64,000 bases of DNA from Cellulophaga sp. Hel_I_12 (GTDB lineage: Bacteria > Bacteroidota > Bacteroidia > Flavobacteriales > Flavobacteriaceae): assembly GCF_000799565.1 (NCBI RefSeq), contig NZ_JUHB01000001.1, positions 1,925,501 to 1,989,500 on the forward strand. The letters run 5' to 3'. Below the pieces are notes generated by a model that saw only the letters and a program-made list of their open reading frames with translations, searched no databases and had not been told where the DNA came from. Below, one piece after another: positions 54,396-63,360 of this stretch (the stretch's first letter is position 1; each line of letters begins with the position of its first letter). The position numbers and the translations under genes are program-made.

Positions 54396-54707
54396 ATGAA
54401 GAAACTTTACATTTTAATCTTATTCTTATCTTTTGCCTCTTTTAGCTATGCTCAAGAGCAAAAAAATATTGGAGATATTGAAGGTTTTAAACTGTATCCT
54501 AACCCAGTAACTACCGGTAAAGTTTACATCAACACCAAATTAAATGCTCCAAAAAAAATAATTATTCTAGACGTTATTGGCAACAAGGTCTTAGAAGCGA
54601 CAATTATAGGTTCAGAGTTAAACCTATCGGATTTGGATGCTGGCATCTATATAATTCGTGTTTTTGAAAAAGACAAAGTGGCTACCCGAAAGCTTATTGT
54701 GAAGTAA
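54396..54707 (+). CDS. Mini T9SS cargo: signal peptide plus sorting domain, copy 1
   Basis: I start at MKKLYILILFLSFASFSYAQ, a clear signal peptide; a longer frame upstream would hide it. The mature part is only about 83 residues: a short linker (EQKNIGDIEG) and a complete type IX secretion sorting domain (FKLYPNPVTTGKVYIN, KKIIILDVIGNKVLEA, LNLSDLDAGIYIIRVF, KVATRKLIVK). There is no separate cargo domain. The protein should be exported by the T9SS and attached to the cell surface. A second such gene lies 222 bp downstream. Role unknown; it could be a structural or competing substrate. Confidence 0.9.
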   Translation: MKKLYILILFLSFASFSYAQEQKNIGDIEGFKLYPNPVTTGKVYINTKLNAPKKIIILDVIGNKVLEATIIGSELNLSDLDAGIYIIRVFEKDKVATRKLIVK

Positions 54708-54929
54708 AAAATAGCGTTTCTTTTTTATTCTCTCTTTTATTTTTAAAACTCTAATTAAGCGGCGTTTAGCTTAAAAAATAAGTAGATTTTTTTTAGAAAA
54801 ACTACATTTAAGTTATTGTAAAATGCAAAAAAATAGGGTTCACCTACAATAATTTGTATTTCACAACAAATAGTACACAATCATTTAAGCTTTGTATATT
54901 TTTACTTCAGTTATCCCAAATGATGAATC

Positions 54930-55250
54930 ATGAAGAAAATCTACTTTCTATTACTTATGGCGTTTGCCTTTACATTATCTGGTCAAGAAAAACTTGATAC
55001 GCAAAAAGATAATCCCGAAATTGTCGGATTCAAATTGTATCCGAACCCTACGTATAATGATATCGTTTACATTACTACAAAAGATAACGCCACTAAAGAT
55101 ATTCTAGTATATGACTTATTTGGAGAAATTGTTCTTAAGGAGCGAACTACTTATAAAGAATTAAACATTGCCATATTAGATGCTGGGGTATATATTGTAC
55201 AAGTAACAGAAAATTCAAAAACTACTTCAAGAAAATTAGTCGTAAAATAA
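54930..55250 (+). CDS. Mini T9SS cargo: signal peptide plus sorting domain, copy 2
   Basis: A 106-residue paralogue of the preceding gene with signal peptide MKKIYFLLLMAFAFTLSGQ and then only linker (EKLDTQKDNPEIV) and sorting domain (GFKLYPNPTYNDIVYI, KDILVYDLFGEIVLKE, LNIAILDAGVYIVQVT, KTTSRKLVVK). The gap between the two genes (54708-54929) is AT-rich, shows no ORF, and holds TTTGTATATTTTTAC near 54891 as a possible promoter. Each gene appears to have its own promoter space, so this is not one tight operon. A terminator follows. Confidence 0.9.
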   Translation: MKKIYFLLLMAFAFTLSGQEKLDTQKDNPEIVGFKLYPNPTYNDIVYITTKDNATKDILVYDLFGEIVLKERTTYKELNIAILDAGVYIVQVTENSKTTSRKLVVK

Positions 55251-55270
55251 AAACCCAACCAACTTTATTT

Positions 55271-55304
55271 AAAAACTCCTTTTCCTAACAGATAAGGAGT
55301 TTTT
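55271..55304 (+). terminator. Terminator after second mini T9SS gene
   Basis: An 11-bp stem AAAAACTCCTT/AAGGAGTTTTT with a 12-nt loop is followed by a T-rich tail, 20 bp after the stop codon. Confidence 0.85.
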
Positions 55305-55390
55305 TTATTTTAGATGGTTGTAGTTTAAAATTTTGTTAGGTGTAGCCAAGAGATTTACATCTTGTTTATAAACTACATGAAAACTATGTT

Positions 55391-55398
55391 TACTTTTG
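55391..55398 (+). promoter_or_regulatory. -7 box for LuxE-like gene
   Basis: TACTTTTG followed by CA matches TAnnTTTG and lies 17 bp before the chosen ATG. It implies a leader of about a dozen bases and rules out the upstream in-frame ATGs as starts. Confidence 0.6.
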
Positions 55399-55415
55399 CA
55401 CCACGATTAGCAACT

Positions 55416-56393
55416 ATGGATTGGTCAAAAATTTTCAAAATAAAATCATATTTAGACTTTGAACGTATTTCACTTGAAGTTTACCAACACCAATATACGA
55501 ACAATACAGTGTATCAAGAGTTTTGTGACTACCTCAACAAAACACCAGATACCGTTCAAAAACTAATGCAAATCCCCTTTTTACCAATCGAATTTTTTAA
55601 AACGAAAAAAGTAGTCTCCACCAATGCTAAGGCTCAAATACTATTTACCAGTAGTGGCACCACTGGAAGCACCACTAGCACACATTATGTGTCTGATGTT
55701 GGGTTGTATGAAGAAAGTTATTTAAGGGGGTTCGATTATTTTTATGGCAACATTCAAGACTATTGTGTATTAGCCCTTTTACCCTCCTATTTAGAACGTG
55801 AAGGTTCTTCCTTGATTTATATGGCCGACGATTTAATCAAAAAAAGTCAACATCCGGAAAGTGGATTTTATCTGAATGATATTGAACTATTAGTTAAAAA
55901 ATTGATTGCCCTAGATCATCAAGGCACTAAAATTATCCTTATCGGTGTATCTTTTGCACTGCTTAATATTGCCGAAAAATATAGCCTCAATTTAAAAAAT
56001 ACGATTATCATGGAAACTGGCGGTATGAAAGGACGAAGAAAAGAAATGATTCGTGAGGAGCTCCATGCCATTCTAAAAAACGGATTTGGCGTACAAAAAA
56101 TTCATTCGGAATACGGCATGACAGAACTTTTATCTCAAGCCTACTCCAAAGGAAACGGAGTTTTTAATACCCCACCTTGGATGCAGGTTTTAGTGCGTGA
56201 TACCGAAGATGCGTTGAGTTACCAAACCAATGGAAAAACTGGTGGGATCAATGTTATTGATCTAGCCAATGTCAACTCTTGCTCCTTTATAGCCACCCAA
56301 GATTTAGGTAAAAAATTCGATGACGGGAGTTTCGAGATTTTAGGCAGGTTCGACCACTCTGACATACGAGGATGCAACTTAATGGTTTTTTAA
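55416..56393 (+). CDS. LuxE-like acyl-protein synthetase
   Basis: A 325-residue cytoplasmic protein of the ANL adenylate-forming superfamily, LuxE branch. I start at MDWSKIFKIKSYLDFE because a -7 promoter box immediately precedes it and the upstream ATGs fall before that box. The P-loop-like motif is LFTSSGTTGSTTSTHYV, and the adenylate motif is SEYGMTELLSQAYS. No other lux genes are visible, so it is not a light-producing operon. In Bacteroidota these genes probably activate a carboxylate, perhaps for surface polysaccharide or lipid work, which is inference. It faces the convergent tyrS gene over about 130 bp. Confidence 0.88.
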   Translation: MDWSKIFKIKSYLDFERISLEVYQHQYTNNTVYQEFCDYLNKTPDTVQKLMQIPFLPIEFFKTKKVVSTNAKAQILFTSSGTTGSTTSTHYVSDVGLYEESYLRGFDYFYGNIQDYCVLALLPSYLEREGSSLIYMADDLIKKSQHPESGFYLNDIELLVKKLIALDHQGTKIILIGVSFALLNIAEKYSLNLKNTIIMETGGMKGRRKEMIREELHAILKNGFGVQKIHSEYGMTELLSQAYSKGNGVFNTPPWMQVLVRDTEDALSYQTNGKTGGINVIDLANVNSCSFIATQDLGKKFDDGSFEILGRFDHSDIRGCNLMVF

Positions 56394-56527
56394 AGTTCCG
56401 GGAACGCTACAGAACTTAAATTTATCTCAAGCTAAAATTCTAATACACTCGTTTACCCTATAGCTGCAGTAGTACACTGCGTTCCACTGAGAATTCATTG
56501 CGTTGGGCTACAAAAAGTCCCGTTCCC

Positions 56528-57823
56528 TTATTTCACCAGAATCACAAAATAGTTTTTCTTTCCCCGTTGCAAAAGCACAAACTTATTATTGATTAAATCT
56601 GCTTTGGTAATTACATAATCTTCCCCAACCTTCTCTTTATTCACCGATATAGAATTTTGTTTTAACTCGCGCCTTGCTTCCCCATTAGATGCTAAAAAGC
56701 CTGTTTTTGCCGCTAAGGCAGCAATCATATCTAAACCTTCTTCCACATCTGCCATGGTCACTTCGGCCTGAGGAACGCCTTCAAAAATATCTAAAAAAGT
56801 TTTCTCGTTTAACTTTTTTAAGCTTGAGGCAGTCGATTTTCCAAATAAAATTTCACTGGCCTCGACCGCATGATCTAAGTCTTCTTGCGAATGTATCATT
56901 ACTGTAATTTCATCTGCTAATCGTTTTTGTAAAATTCGCAAATGGGGTGCTTTTTGATGCTCTAAAACCAGGGCAGCTATTTCTTCCTTCCCTAAAAACG
57001 TAAATATTTTAATGTACTTTTCGGCATCCTCATCCGAGGTATTTAACCAATATTGGTAAAACTTATAGGGTGATGTTCTTTCAGCATCTAACCAAACATT
57101 ACCACCTTCGGTTTTCCCGAATTTAGTACCATCTGCCTTAGTAATTAAAGGACAGGTCAAGGCAAACCCTTTACCACCACCAATTCTACGAATTAATTCA
57201 GTGCCTGTAGTAATATTTCCCCATTGGTCGCTCCCACCCATTTGCAAGGTGCAGTTATGGGTTCTAAACAAATGTAAAAAATCGTAGCCTTGTACCAATT
57301 GATAGGTAAACTCCGTGAACGACATACCCTCTTTAGCCTCTGATGATAAGCGTTTTTTAACCGAGTCTTTAGCCATCATATAATTTACGGTAATGTGCTT
57401 GCCCACATCTCGAATGAATTCTAGAAAAGAAAAATCTTTCATCCAGTCGTAATTATTCACTAAAACTGCCGCATTATTTGCGTCGCTTTCAAAATCCAAA
57501 AATCGTGAAAGTTGATTTTTTAAAGCTTCTTGATTATGACGTAAACTTTTTTCATCTAACAAATTACGCTCGTTCGATTTTCCAGAAGGGTCGCCAATCA
57601 TTCCTGTTGCCCCACCTACTAATACATAAGGTTTATGCCCTGCTAATTGAAAATGCCGCAACATCATTACTGCCACCAAATGTCCAATATGTAAAGAATC
57701 TGCCGTAGGGTCTATACCCACATAAGCCGATTGCATCTCATTCATTAAATGTTCTTCAGTTCCAGGCATGGCATCGTGCAACATCCCCCGCCATTGTAAT
57801 TCTGCTACAAAATTAATTTTCAT
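56528..57823 (-). CDS. tyrS: Tyrosyl-tRNA synthetase
   Basis: A 431-residue class I synthetase, the usual bacterial TyrRS length. The HIGH motif is HIGH in [16 protein letters not shown] (about 36-51); the KMSKS equivalent is [13 protein letters not shown]. The tyrosine pocket [19 protein letters not shown] and [19 protein letters not shown] are intact, and the C-terminal S4-type RNA-binding domain ([20 protein letters not shown]) is complete. A TATATTTG box (57847-57854, minus strand) lies 23 bp upstream. The gene is essential and shows no anomaly. Confidence 0.97.
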   Translation of the reverse strand: MKINFVAELQWRGMLHDAMPGTEEHLMNEMQSAYVGIDPTADSLHIGHLVAVMMLRHFQLAGHKPYVLVGGATGMIGDPSGKSNERNLLDEKSLRHNQEALKNQLSRFLDFESDANNAAVLVNNYDWMKDFSFLEFIRDVGKHITVNYMMAKDSVKKRLSSEAKEGMSFTEFTYQLVQGYDFLHLFRTHNCTLQMGGSDQWGNITTGTELIRRIGGGKGFALTCPLITKADGTKFGKTEGGNVWLDAERTSPYKFYQYWLNTSDEDAEKYIKIFTFLGKEEIAALVLEHQKAPHLRILQKRLADEITVMIHSQEDLDHAVEASEILFGKSTASSLKKLNEKTFLDIFEGVPQAEVTMADVEEGLDMIAALAAKTGFLASNGEARRELKQNSISVNKEKVGEDYVITKADLINNKFVLLQRGKKNYFVILVK

Positions 57824-57846
57824 CAGTGCTGTTTTTTAGCTGAATG

Positions 57847-57854
57847 CAAATATA
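57847..57854 (-). promoter_or_regulatory. -7 box for tyrS
   Basis: On the minus strand the sequence reads TATATTTG, fitting TAnnTTTG, 23 bp before the tyrS ATG. No -33 element is identified. Confidence 0.5.
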
Positions 57855-57922
57855 AAAGAATTGTGTTGTTTAAAGGGGTATAAAAAATGAATAAATACGA
57901 TACTAATGTGTATTTTTAAACC

Positions 57923-58930
57923 ATGATTTTAGTCACAGGTGGAACAGGTTTAGTAGGTGCTCATCTTTTGTTTGAATTAACGAAAAATGGCTCTGCAGTA
58001 AAGGCAATTTGCAGAGCTACAAGTGATGTACAAAAAGTTGAAAAAGTATTCTCCTATTATACAGAAAACTATAAAGAACTGTACCAAAAAATACAATGGA
58101 TTAATGCTGACCTTACGAATATTCCTGACTTAGAAACTGCTTTTGCAGGCGTTACTTATGTATATCATTGTGCAGCGCTTATATCTTTTGATCCTAAAGA
58201 TTATGATCAATTACAAAAGGTAAATTGCGAAGGCACCTCTAATATCGTCAATCTTTGTATTGCAAAAAACATAAAAAAACTCTGTTATGTAAGCTCTATT
58301 GCCACTATAGGTAAAAACCTAAACCATGAAGCTGTAGATGAAGAAACAGAGTGGACTAAAAAAGATGCTAACGTTTATGCTCTTAGCAAATACGATGCTG
58401 AAATGGAGGTTTGGCGTGGCTCGCAGGAAGGGCTAGCGGTAGTGATTTTAAATCCTGGAGTCATTATTGGTCCTGGTTTTTGGGGTACTGGAAGTGGAAA
58501 GTTATACACAACGGTCGCGAAAGAACATAGGTACTACCCCCCAAGCGGAACAGGATTTGTTGCCGTAAACGATGTGGTTCAATTATTGGTAATGGCGATG
58601 AATTCTAATATAGACAAAGAACGTTTTATTACTATTTCAGAGAATTTGAGTTATAAAGATGTACTAGGTTTAATTGCCCTTGAATTAGGCTTAAAACCAC
58701 CTACGAAGGCGCTTGCTTTTTGGCAACTCGAAGTGCTATGGCGATTAGATGCTTTACGCTCTTTTTTATTCAAAGGCGAACGAAAAATAAGCCAAAAAAT
58801 GGTCGCCTCCTTACGAGAAAATAAAGTGTATCGGAATGAAAAAGTAACTAGCACTTTTAATTACAAGTTCCAAGCGCTGCAACCAAGCATTGCTTTTACT
58901 AGTGAAAAATTTAAAAAAGAGAAGCTTTAG
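57923..58930 (+). CDS. NAD-dependent epimerase/dehydratase-family protein
   Basis: A 335-residue short-chain extended dehydrogenase. The nucleotide-binding motif is ILVTGGTGLVGAHLLFELTK (2-21) and the catalytic Tyr-x3-Lys appears as YALSKYDAEMEVW, preceded by the Ser/Thr segment KLCYVSSIATIG. Members act on nucleotide sugars, sterols or dihydroflavonols; the Lys-rich loop VFSYYTENYKELYQ is not family typical. Its last four bases overlap the end of the convergent DUF4296 gene. A basic C-terminus suggests membrane association. Substrate unknown. Confidence 0.85.
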   Translation: MILVTGGTGLVGAHLLFELTKNGSAVKAICRATSDVQKVEKVFSYYTENYKELYQKIQWINADLTNIPDLETAFAGVTYVYHCAALISFDPKDYDQLQKVNCEGTSNIVNLCIAKNIKKLCYVSSIATIGKNLNHEAVDEETEWTKKDANVYALSKYDAEMEVWRGSQEGLAVVILNPGVIIGPGFWGTGSGKLYTTVAKEHRYYPPSGTGFVAVNDVVQLLVMAMNSNIDKERFITISENLSYKDVLGLIALELGLKPPTKALAFWQLEVLWRLDALRSFLFKGERKISQKMVASLRENKVYRNEKVTSTFNYKFQALQPSIAFTSEKFKKEKL

Positions 58931-59340
58931 TTTGTAACTAAACTATCTATGGGTTTTGTTAATTCTTTAACCCGTGCGATACTATCTAATTTTCGTTGTT
59001 CTTTTTTAGCATCATCTAATTCTTTCACTTCTGCTTTTAGTCGCGTTTCCGCTTTTTGATAAATTTCTTTATAGATTAGTGGGTTTGATGCATAATAAAC
59101 ATCGCTTTCTACAAATTGCAGACTATCGATATCATGCTTTAGGTAAATATAATTCATGGTTTCAATACCCTGCGTTACAAGCACTTGCTTATTTGTATTT
59201 TTAGCCGAAGTTACTATGGCTAAATCATAATAAATAGCTGCCATTTTATCTTTTGGTATTAGGTTTTCGGGTTCTTTTATTAATTTCTCCTTACAAGAAA
59301 AAAATAAAATTAAGAATCCCAGAAAGACTATTCTACGCAT
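58927..59340 (-). CDS. DUF4296 lipoprotein
   Basis: A 137-residue lipoprotein (LILFFSC, Cys16) of the DUF4296 family, recognised from PENLIPKDKMAAIYYDLAIV and KHDIDSLQFVESDVYYASNP followed by a long charged coiled-coil-like helix (KAETRLKAEVKELDDAKKEQ). It is Bacteroidota-specific with unknown function. Start lies 3 bp after the dihydroorotase stop, so it is the tail of the GT2-dihydroorotase transcript; its end overlaps the convergent epimerase gene by four bases. Confidence 0.85.
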   Translation of the reverse strand: MRRIVFLGFLILFFSCKEKLIKEPENLIPKDKMAAIYYDLAIVTSAKNTNKQVLVTQGIETMNYIYLKHDIDSLQFVESDVYYASNPLIYKEIYQKAETRLKAEVKELDDAKKEQRKLDSIARVKELTKPIDSLVTN

Positions 59341-59343
59341 GAG

Positions 59344-60678
59344 TTATCGGTTAAACGTTAATCGTTTTGCATTTCTTTTTTCTGAAAAGACACCGTTATC
59401 GTATGCCAAATGTCCGTTGACAAAGGTATGCGATATTTTAGAACGAAAGGTGTTTCCTTCAAAAGGCGACCACCCGCATTTATAGGCGATATTTTCTTTA
59501 CTGACCGTCCATGAATTATCGAGATCTACTACTACTAAATCCGCAAAATAACCTTCACGAATATAGCCTCGTTTTTCTATCTCGAATAAAATAGCAGGAT
59601 TGTGGCACATTTTTTCTACAATTTTTTCCAAGCTAATCACTCCTTCGTGATATTTTTCAAGCATCGCTGGCAGGGCGTGTTGTACTAAAGGGCCCCCAGA
59701 AGGTGCATTGGTATAGGTGTTTTCTTTTTCTTCGATGGTATGTGGGGCGTGGTCGGTAGCCAAAACATCAATACGGTCATCTAAAAAAGCCTTCCATAAT
59801 TGCGCTCTGTCTTCAGCTGTTTTAACCGCAGGATTCCATTTAATTAAGGTTCCTTTAGTTTCGTAATCTGCATCCGAAAACCATAAATGATGCAGGCAAA
59901 CCTCAGCGGTAATTTTCTTATCTTTTAATGGAATATCATTTCTAAACAAACTAGTTTCTATACCTGTAGAGAGATGAAAAACATGAAACCTAGCACCTGT
60001 TTTTTTTGCTAATTCGATGGCCTTGGATGAAGATAAATAACAAGCCTCAGCACTTCTAATTAACGGATGCGCTGCTATAGGAATAGCATCACCGTAGGTT
60101 TCTTTATACGCGGCCATATTGTTACGAATCGTAGTTTCATCCTCACAATGCGCTGAAATGACCATCTCCGTATTTCTGAATATTTTTTCTATCACCTCCT
60201 CATTATCCACCAGCATATTCCCTGTTGAAGAGCCCAGAAATAATTTTATTCCTGAACAGGCATTTTTATCAAGCCGTTTTATTTCTTCAAGATTATCATT
60301 GGTCCCGCCAAATAAAAAGGAATAATTAGCATAAGAGCTCGCTGCACCTAGCGCATGCTTTTCTTCTAGTTTTGCAATGGTCGTGGTTTGTGGATTGGTG
60401 TTGGGCTGCTCCATATAGGTAGTAATTCCACCTGCTATAGCAGCTCTACTTTCGGTAGCAATAGTACCTTTATGCGTTAAACCGGGTTCTCTAAAATGTA
60501 CCTGATCATCAATGATACCTGGTAGTAAATATTTTCCACGCGCATCAATAACCACGGCAGTAGCATCGGAGATATCCTTAGCGATTTTTACAATGCTATC
60601 TTTGTCAATTAAAACATCTCCCTCAATTTGCGAATTCTCATTAACAATTATCGCATTTTTTATTAAAAATCTACTCAT
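59344..60678 (-). CDS. pyrC: Dihydroorotase
   Basis: A 444-residue zinc amidohydrolase for the third step of pyrimidine synthesis. The metal site is DDQVHFREPGLTHKGTIATE; GGITTYMEQPNTNPQTT, VISAHCEDETTI, FHVFHLST and VLATDHAPHTIEEKE give the remaining metal and substrate ligands. It is the class I (AllB/PyrC-like) type, longer than E. coli PyrC. The start overlaps the GT2 stop by four bases (ATGA), so translation is coupled. Dihydropyrimidinase or allantoinase activity is less likely. Confidence 0.93.
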   Translation of the reverse strand: MSRFLIKNAIIVNENSQIEGDVLIDKDSIVKIAKDISDATAVVIDARGKYLLPGIIDDQVHFREPGLTHKGTIATESRAAIAGGITTYMEQPNTNPQTTTIAKLEEKHALGAASSYANYSFLFGGTNDNLEEIKRLDKNACSGIKLFLGSSTGNMLVDNEEVIEKIFRNTEMVISAHCEDETTIRNNMAAYKETYGDAIPIAAHPLIRSAEACYLSSSKAIELAKKTGARFHVFHLSTGIETSLFRNDIPLKDKKITAEVCLHHLWFSDADYETKGTLIKWNPAVKTAEDRAQLWKAFLDDRIDVLATDHAPHTIEEKENTYTNAPSGGPLVQHALPAMLEKYHEGVISLEKIVEKMCHNPAILFEIEKRGYIREGYFADLVVVDLDNSWTVSKENIAYKCGWSPFEGNTFRSKISHTFVNGHLAYDNGVFSEKRNAKRLTFNR

Positions 60679-61409
60679 TCCTTAAAGTTATTTTTTCGAA
60701 AAAAACTCATCCATTTCATTTTTAAGACCCCAAAAACCGCTTCACGAACTATCGATGAATTCATTTTTGATTTTCCCAAAACACGATCTGTAAAAACAAT
60801 AGGCACCTCAACTATTTTGAATTTTCTGAGGTGGGCTCTAAATTTCATCTCAATTTGAAAAGCATAGCCTACAAAATGGATGGCAGATAAATCTATGGTT
60901 TCTAATACGCGTCGTTGGTAACAAATAAACCCTGCGGTTGGGTCATGCACGCGCATGCCGGTAATAATTTTTACGTAAAAGGATGCCCCATACGATAACA
61001 AAACACGGTGCAATGGCCAATTGACGACATTTACCCCTTTTATATAGCGAGAACCAATGGCTACGTCGGCTCCATTCACACAGGCTTGGTATAAACGAAT
61101 TAAATCTGATGGTGTATGCGAAAAATCGGCATCCATTTCAAAAATATAATCGTACTTTTTTTTCATCGCCCAACGAAATCCGTGGATATAGGCGGTACCT
61201 AAACCGGCTTTTTCTTTCCGTACTTCAATAAATAAGCGGTCTTTAAATTCGCTTTGCAAACTTCTTACCTTTGATGCTGTCCCGTCAGGAGAGTTATCAT
61301 CTACAATTAAAACATGAAATTCTTTCTCTAAAACAAAAACCGCACGAACTATCGCCTCTATATTTTCAATCTCGTTGTAGGTAGGAATAATTACTAGACT
61401 ATCGATCAT
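60675..61409 (-). CDS. Polyprenol-monophosphomannose synthase-like GT2 glycosyltransferase
   Basis: I start at MIDSLVIIPTYNEIENIEAI (244 residues); the longer frame has seven extra N-terminal residues before it. The GT2 motifs are IPTYNEIENI, LIVDDNSPDGTAS, EMDADFSHTPSDL (DxD) and GSRYIKGVNVVNWPLHRVLL, which are the DPM1/Ppm1 type. It has no C-terminal membrane domain, so it is the soluble catalytic form. It should make a polyprenyl-phosphate sugar. The GT39 gene, divergent across 205 bp, is a natural user of such a donor. Confidence 0.93.
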   Translation of the reverse strand: MIDSLVIIPTYNEIENIEAIVRAVFVLEKEFHVLIVDDNSPDGTASKVRSLQSEFKDRLFIEVRKEKAGLGTAYIHGFRWAMKKKYDYIFEMDADFSHTPSDLIRLYQACVNGADVAIGSRYIKGVNVVNWPLHRVLLSYGASFYVKIITGMRVHDPTAGFICYQRRVLETIDLSAIHFVGYAFQIEMKFRAHLRKFKIVEVPIVFTDRVLGKSKMNSSIVREAVFGVLKMKWMSFFRKNNFKE

Positions 61410-61427
61410 TAATGTACATCTATAAAA

Positions 61428-61435
61428 CAAAAATA
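61428..61435 (-). promoter_or_regulatory. -7 box for GT2-dihydroorotase operon
   Basis: On the minus strand the sequence reads TATTTTTG, matching TAnnTTTG, 18 bp before the GT2 ATG. Confidence 0.5.
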
Positions 61436-61635
61436 ACTTTTTTTATCCTGCTAAAGAAAACCAGCTTTATGTTTTATGTTTTTTTTACACTATGATGCAT
61501 TTAAATCAGCCTGTGAAACCACTTCATTAAAAGATAAAAAATTACTTAAGGTAGCCTCCAAACACATCATTTAATGATAGGCTATGGGCAATCTATTATA
61601 ATTTGTAATTTTACCGAAATTAAGAAGTAGATGTC

Positions 61636-63303
61636 ATGTTAAAAACCCCTAAGTTATTTAGCTATTTATTAGTAATTATTTTTATTATTAATCTTATACA
61701 GAGCTATTTCACTGATTTAATTTTTGATGAAGCTTATTATTGGCATTATGCCCAAAGTATGGCCTGGGGCTATTTTGATCATCCGCCAATGGTGGCTTTA
61801 ATGGCTAAAATTAGTAGCTTTTTTTTTGATGGCGAACTGGGGGTTAGGTTTGTCAGCTGTATACTTTCTGTAGGTACTTTATTTTTTTTATGGTTGTTAA
61901 TTGATAACCCAAAGAAAAAAAACTACGTGCTGCACTTTTTTGTGCTTACTTTCTCTATGACTTTATTGAATGCTTACGGTTTTTTTACACTACCCGACAC
62001 GCCTTTATTATTCTTTACTGCTGTTTTTTTATACCTCTATAAAAAGTTTATCGCCTCACCTACTCTCTCTATTGCCGTAGTATTAGGACTCAGCATGAGC
62101 GCCTTGATGTATAGTAAATACCATGCCGTTTTAGTGATTATTTTTGTATTGCTATCGAACTTAAAACTAGTCACCAATAAGCTTGCTTGGCTCGCTGTTG
62201 GGGTTGCTTTGCTTGGGTACTTTCCTCATTTTATGTGGTTGTACGAGAATGACTTTGTTTCGATACAATACCATCTTTTTGAACGTCCCAACAGGGGGTA
62301 TGATTTTAATGACTTTACACTAGGTTTTTTTCTAAATCTATTAGCGCTTTTTGGCTTTACTTTCTTTTGGATTTACAAGGCACTATTAAAAACAAAACCT
62401 ACCGATTTATTCCAAAAGGCTTTATTGTTTTTAACCTATGGTACCATCATCTTCTTTTTTATTTCAAGTCTTAACCGGAGAATACAGACCCAATGGATGA
62501 TTGTCATATCAATTTCGTTGGCGGTTATTGCCTTTAATTATATGTTAGAAAATGAAAATGCCAGAAAATGGATTTTTAGAATGGGTGTGTTAAATATTGT
62601 GCTTTTAACATTTGGCCGATTTGCACTTGTTTTTGAAGAAATTTCGCCAATACATTATGAGGCCCATGGGAACCAAGAATGGGCGACAACAATAGCAGAA
62701 AAAGTTGGAAAAACACCTGTGGTTTTTGAAAATTCGTACCGAAACGCACCCATGTATGCTTTTTATAGTGGACACATCGCATTTTCTTTAAATAATGTCA
62801 TGTACCGTCGAAATCAGTATTCTATTGACGATAGTGAAGCTAAAGTTCAACATCAGAAAATAGTATATATTTCAGAATATGCAGAAACCGGTGATATAGC
62901 GGTAGACCTGCCCAAACAAAAACATGGCTTTGGTTCGTATATTGAAAATTTTGAATCGTTCAGAAAACTAAGGGTCCTGGTGGAGCAAAAAGAAGTTTCC
63001 ATAAAAGCAGAAAAAGACATCATGTTTAAGCTTTACAATCCTTATGAAGAAAACATTAGCTTGGAAAAATTAAAATTTACTGTGGCCTATCACAACCAGT
63101 ATAAAAGACCAGAAGAAATAGTAGCGATTGACGTTATACCACAAAATTTAGCCGCCACAGAATTAAAGGCAAAAGATACCCTGTTTTATAGTTTTAAATT
63201 GCCGAAATTTAGCATGAAAAATCCTGGGTATTTTAAGATTGCTATTTCTGAAAATGGCTTGTTCCCTGGTATGAATGGGGACAATATAAAATTAGTAGAT
63301 TAG
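61636..63303 (+). CDS. GT39/ArnT-like membrane glycosyltransferase
   Basis: A 555-residue inner-membrane enzyme with about ten hydrophobic segments in its first 340 residues and a soluble C-terminal domain. The first periplasmic loop has FTDLIFDEAYYWHYAQSMA and YFDHPPMVALMAKI, the catalytic Asp-Glu of GT-C (GT39/ArnT/PMT) enzymes. They use a polyprenyl-phosphate sugar to modify lipid A or protein. The divergent GT2 gene fits as donor maker. The acceptor could be a secreted protein or lipid A, not decidable here. An ATG 5 bp upstream is out of frame. Confidence 0.88.
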   Translation: MLKTPKLFSYLLVIIFIINLIQSYFTDLIFDEAYYWHYAQSMAWGYFDHPPMVALMAKISSFFFDGELGVRFVSCILSVGTLFFLWLLIDNPKKKNYVLHFFVLTFSMTLLNAYGFFTLPDTPLLFFTAVFLYLYKKFIASPTLSIAVVLGLSMSALMYSKYHAVLVIIFVLLSNLKLVTNKLAWLAVGVALLGYFPHFMWLYENDFVSIQYHLFERPNRGYDFNDFTLGFFLNLLALFGFTFFWIYKALLKTKPTDLFQKALLFLTYGTIIFFFISSLNRRIQTQWMIVISISLAVIAFNYMLENENARKWIFRMGVLNIVLLTFGRFALVFEEISPIHYEAHGNQEWATTIAEKVGKTPVVFENSYRNAPMYAFYSGHIAFSLNNVMYRRNQYSIDDSEAKVQHQKIVYISEYAETGDIAVDLPKQKHGFGSYIENFESFRKLRVLVEQKEVSIKAEKDIMFKLYNPYEENISLEKLKFTVAYHNQYKRPEEIVAIDVIPQNLAATELKAKDTLFYSFKLPKFSMKNPGYFKIAISENGLFPGMNGDNIKLVD

Positions 63304-63360
63304 AAAATAGCCTAAAATTATTTCAAGAATACTACTTTTAGCGCTTTAAAATTTTTAAAA

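Noticed and set aside
55416..56393. Bioluminescence (lux) operon
   Set aside because: Only a LuxE-like gene; no luciferase, LuxC or LuxD homologue in view.
56394..56527. Terminator between LuxE-like gene and tyrS
   Set aside because: Contains GC-richer partial inverted repeats (GGGAACG / CGTTCCC and GCAGT / ACTGC) but no continuous stem with a T-tract.
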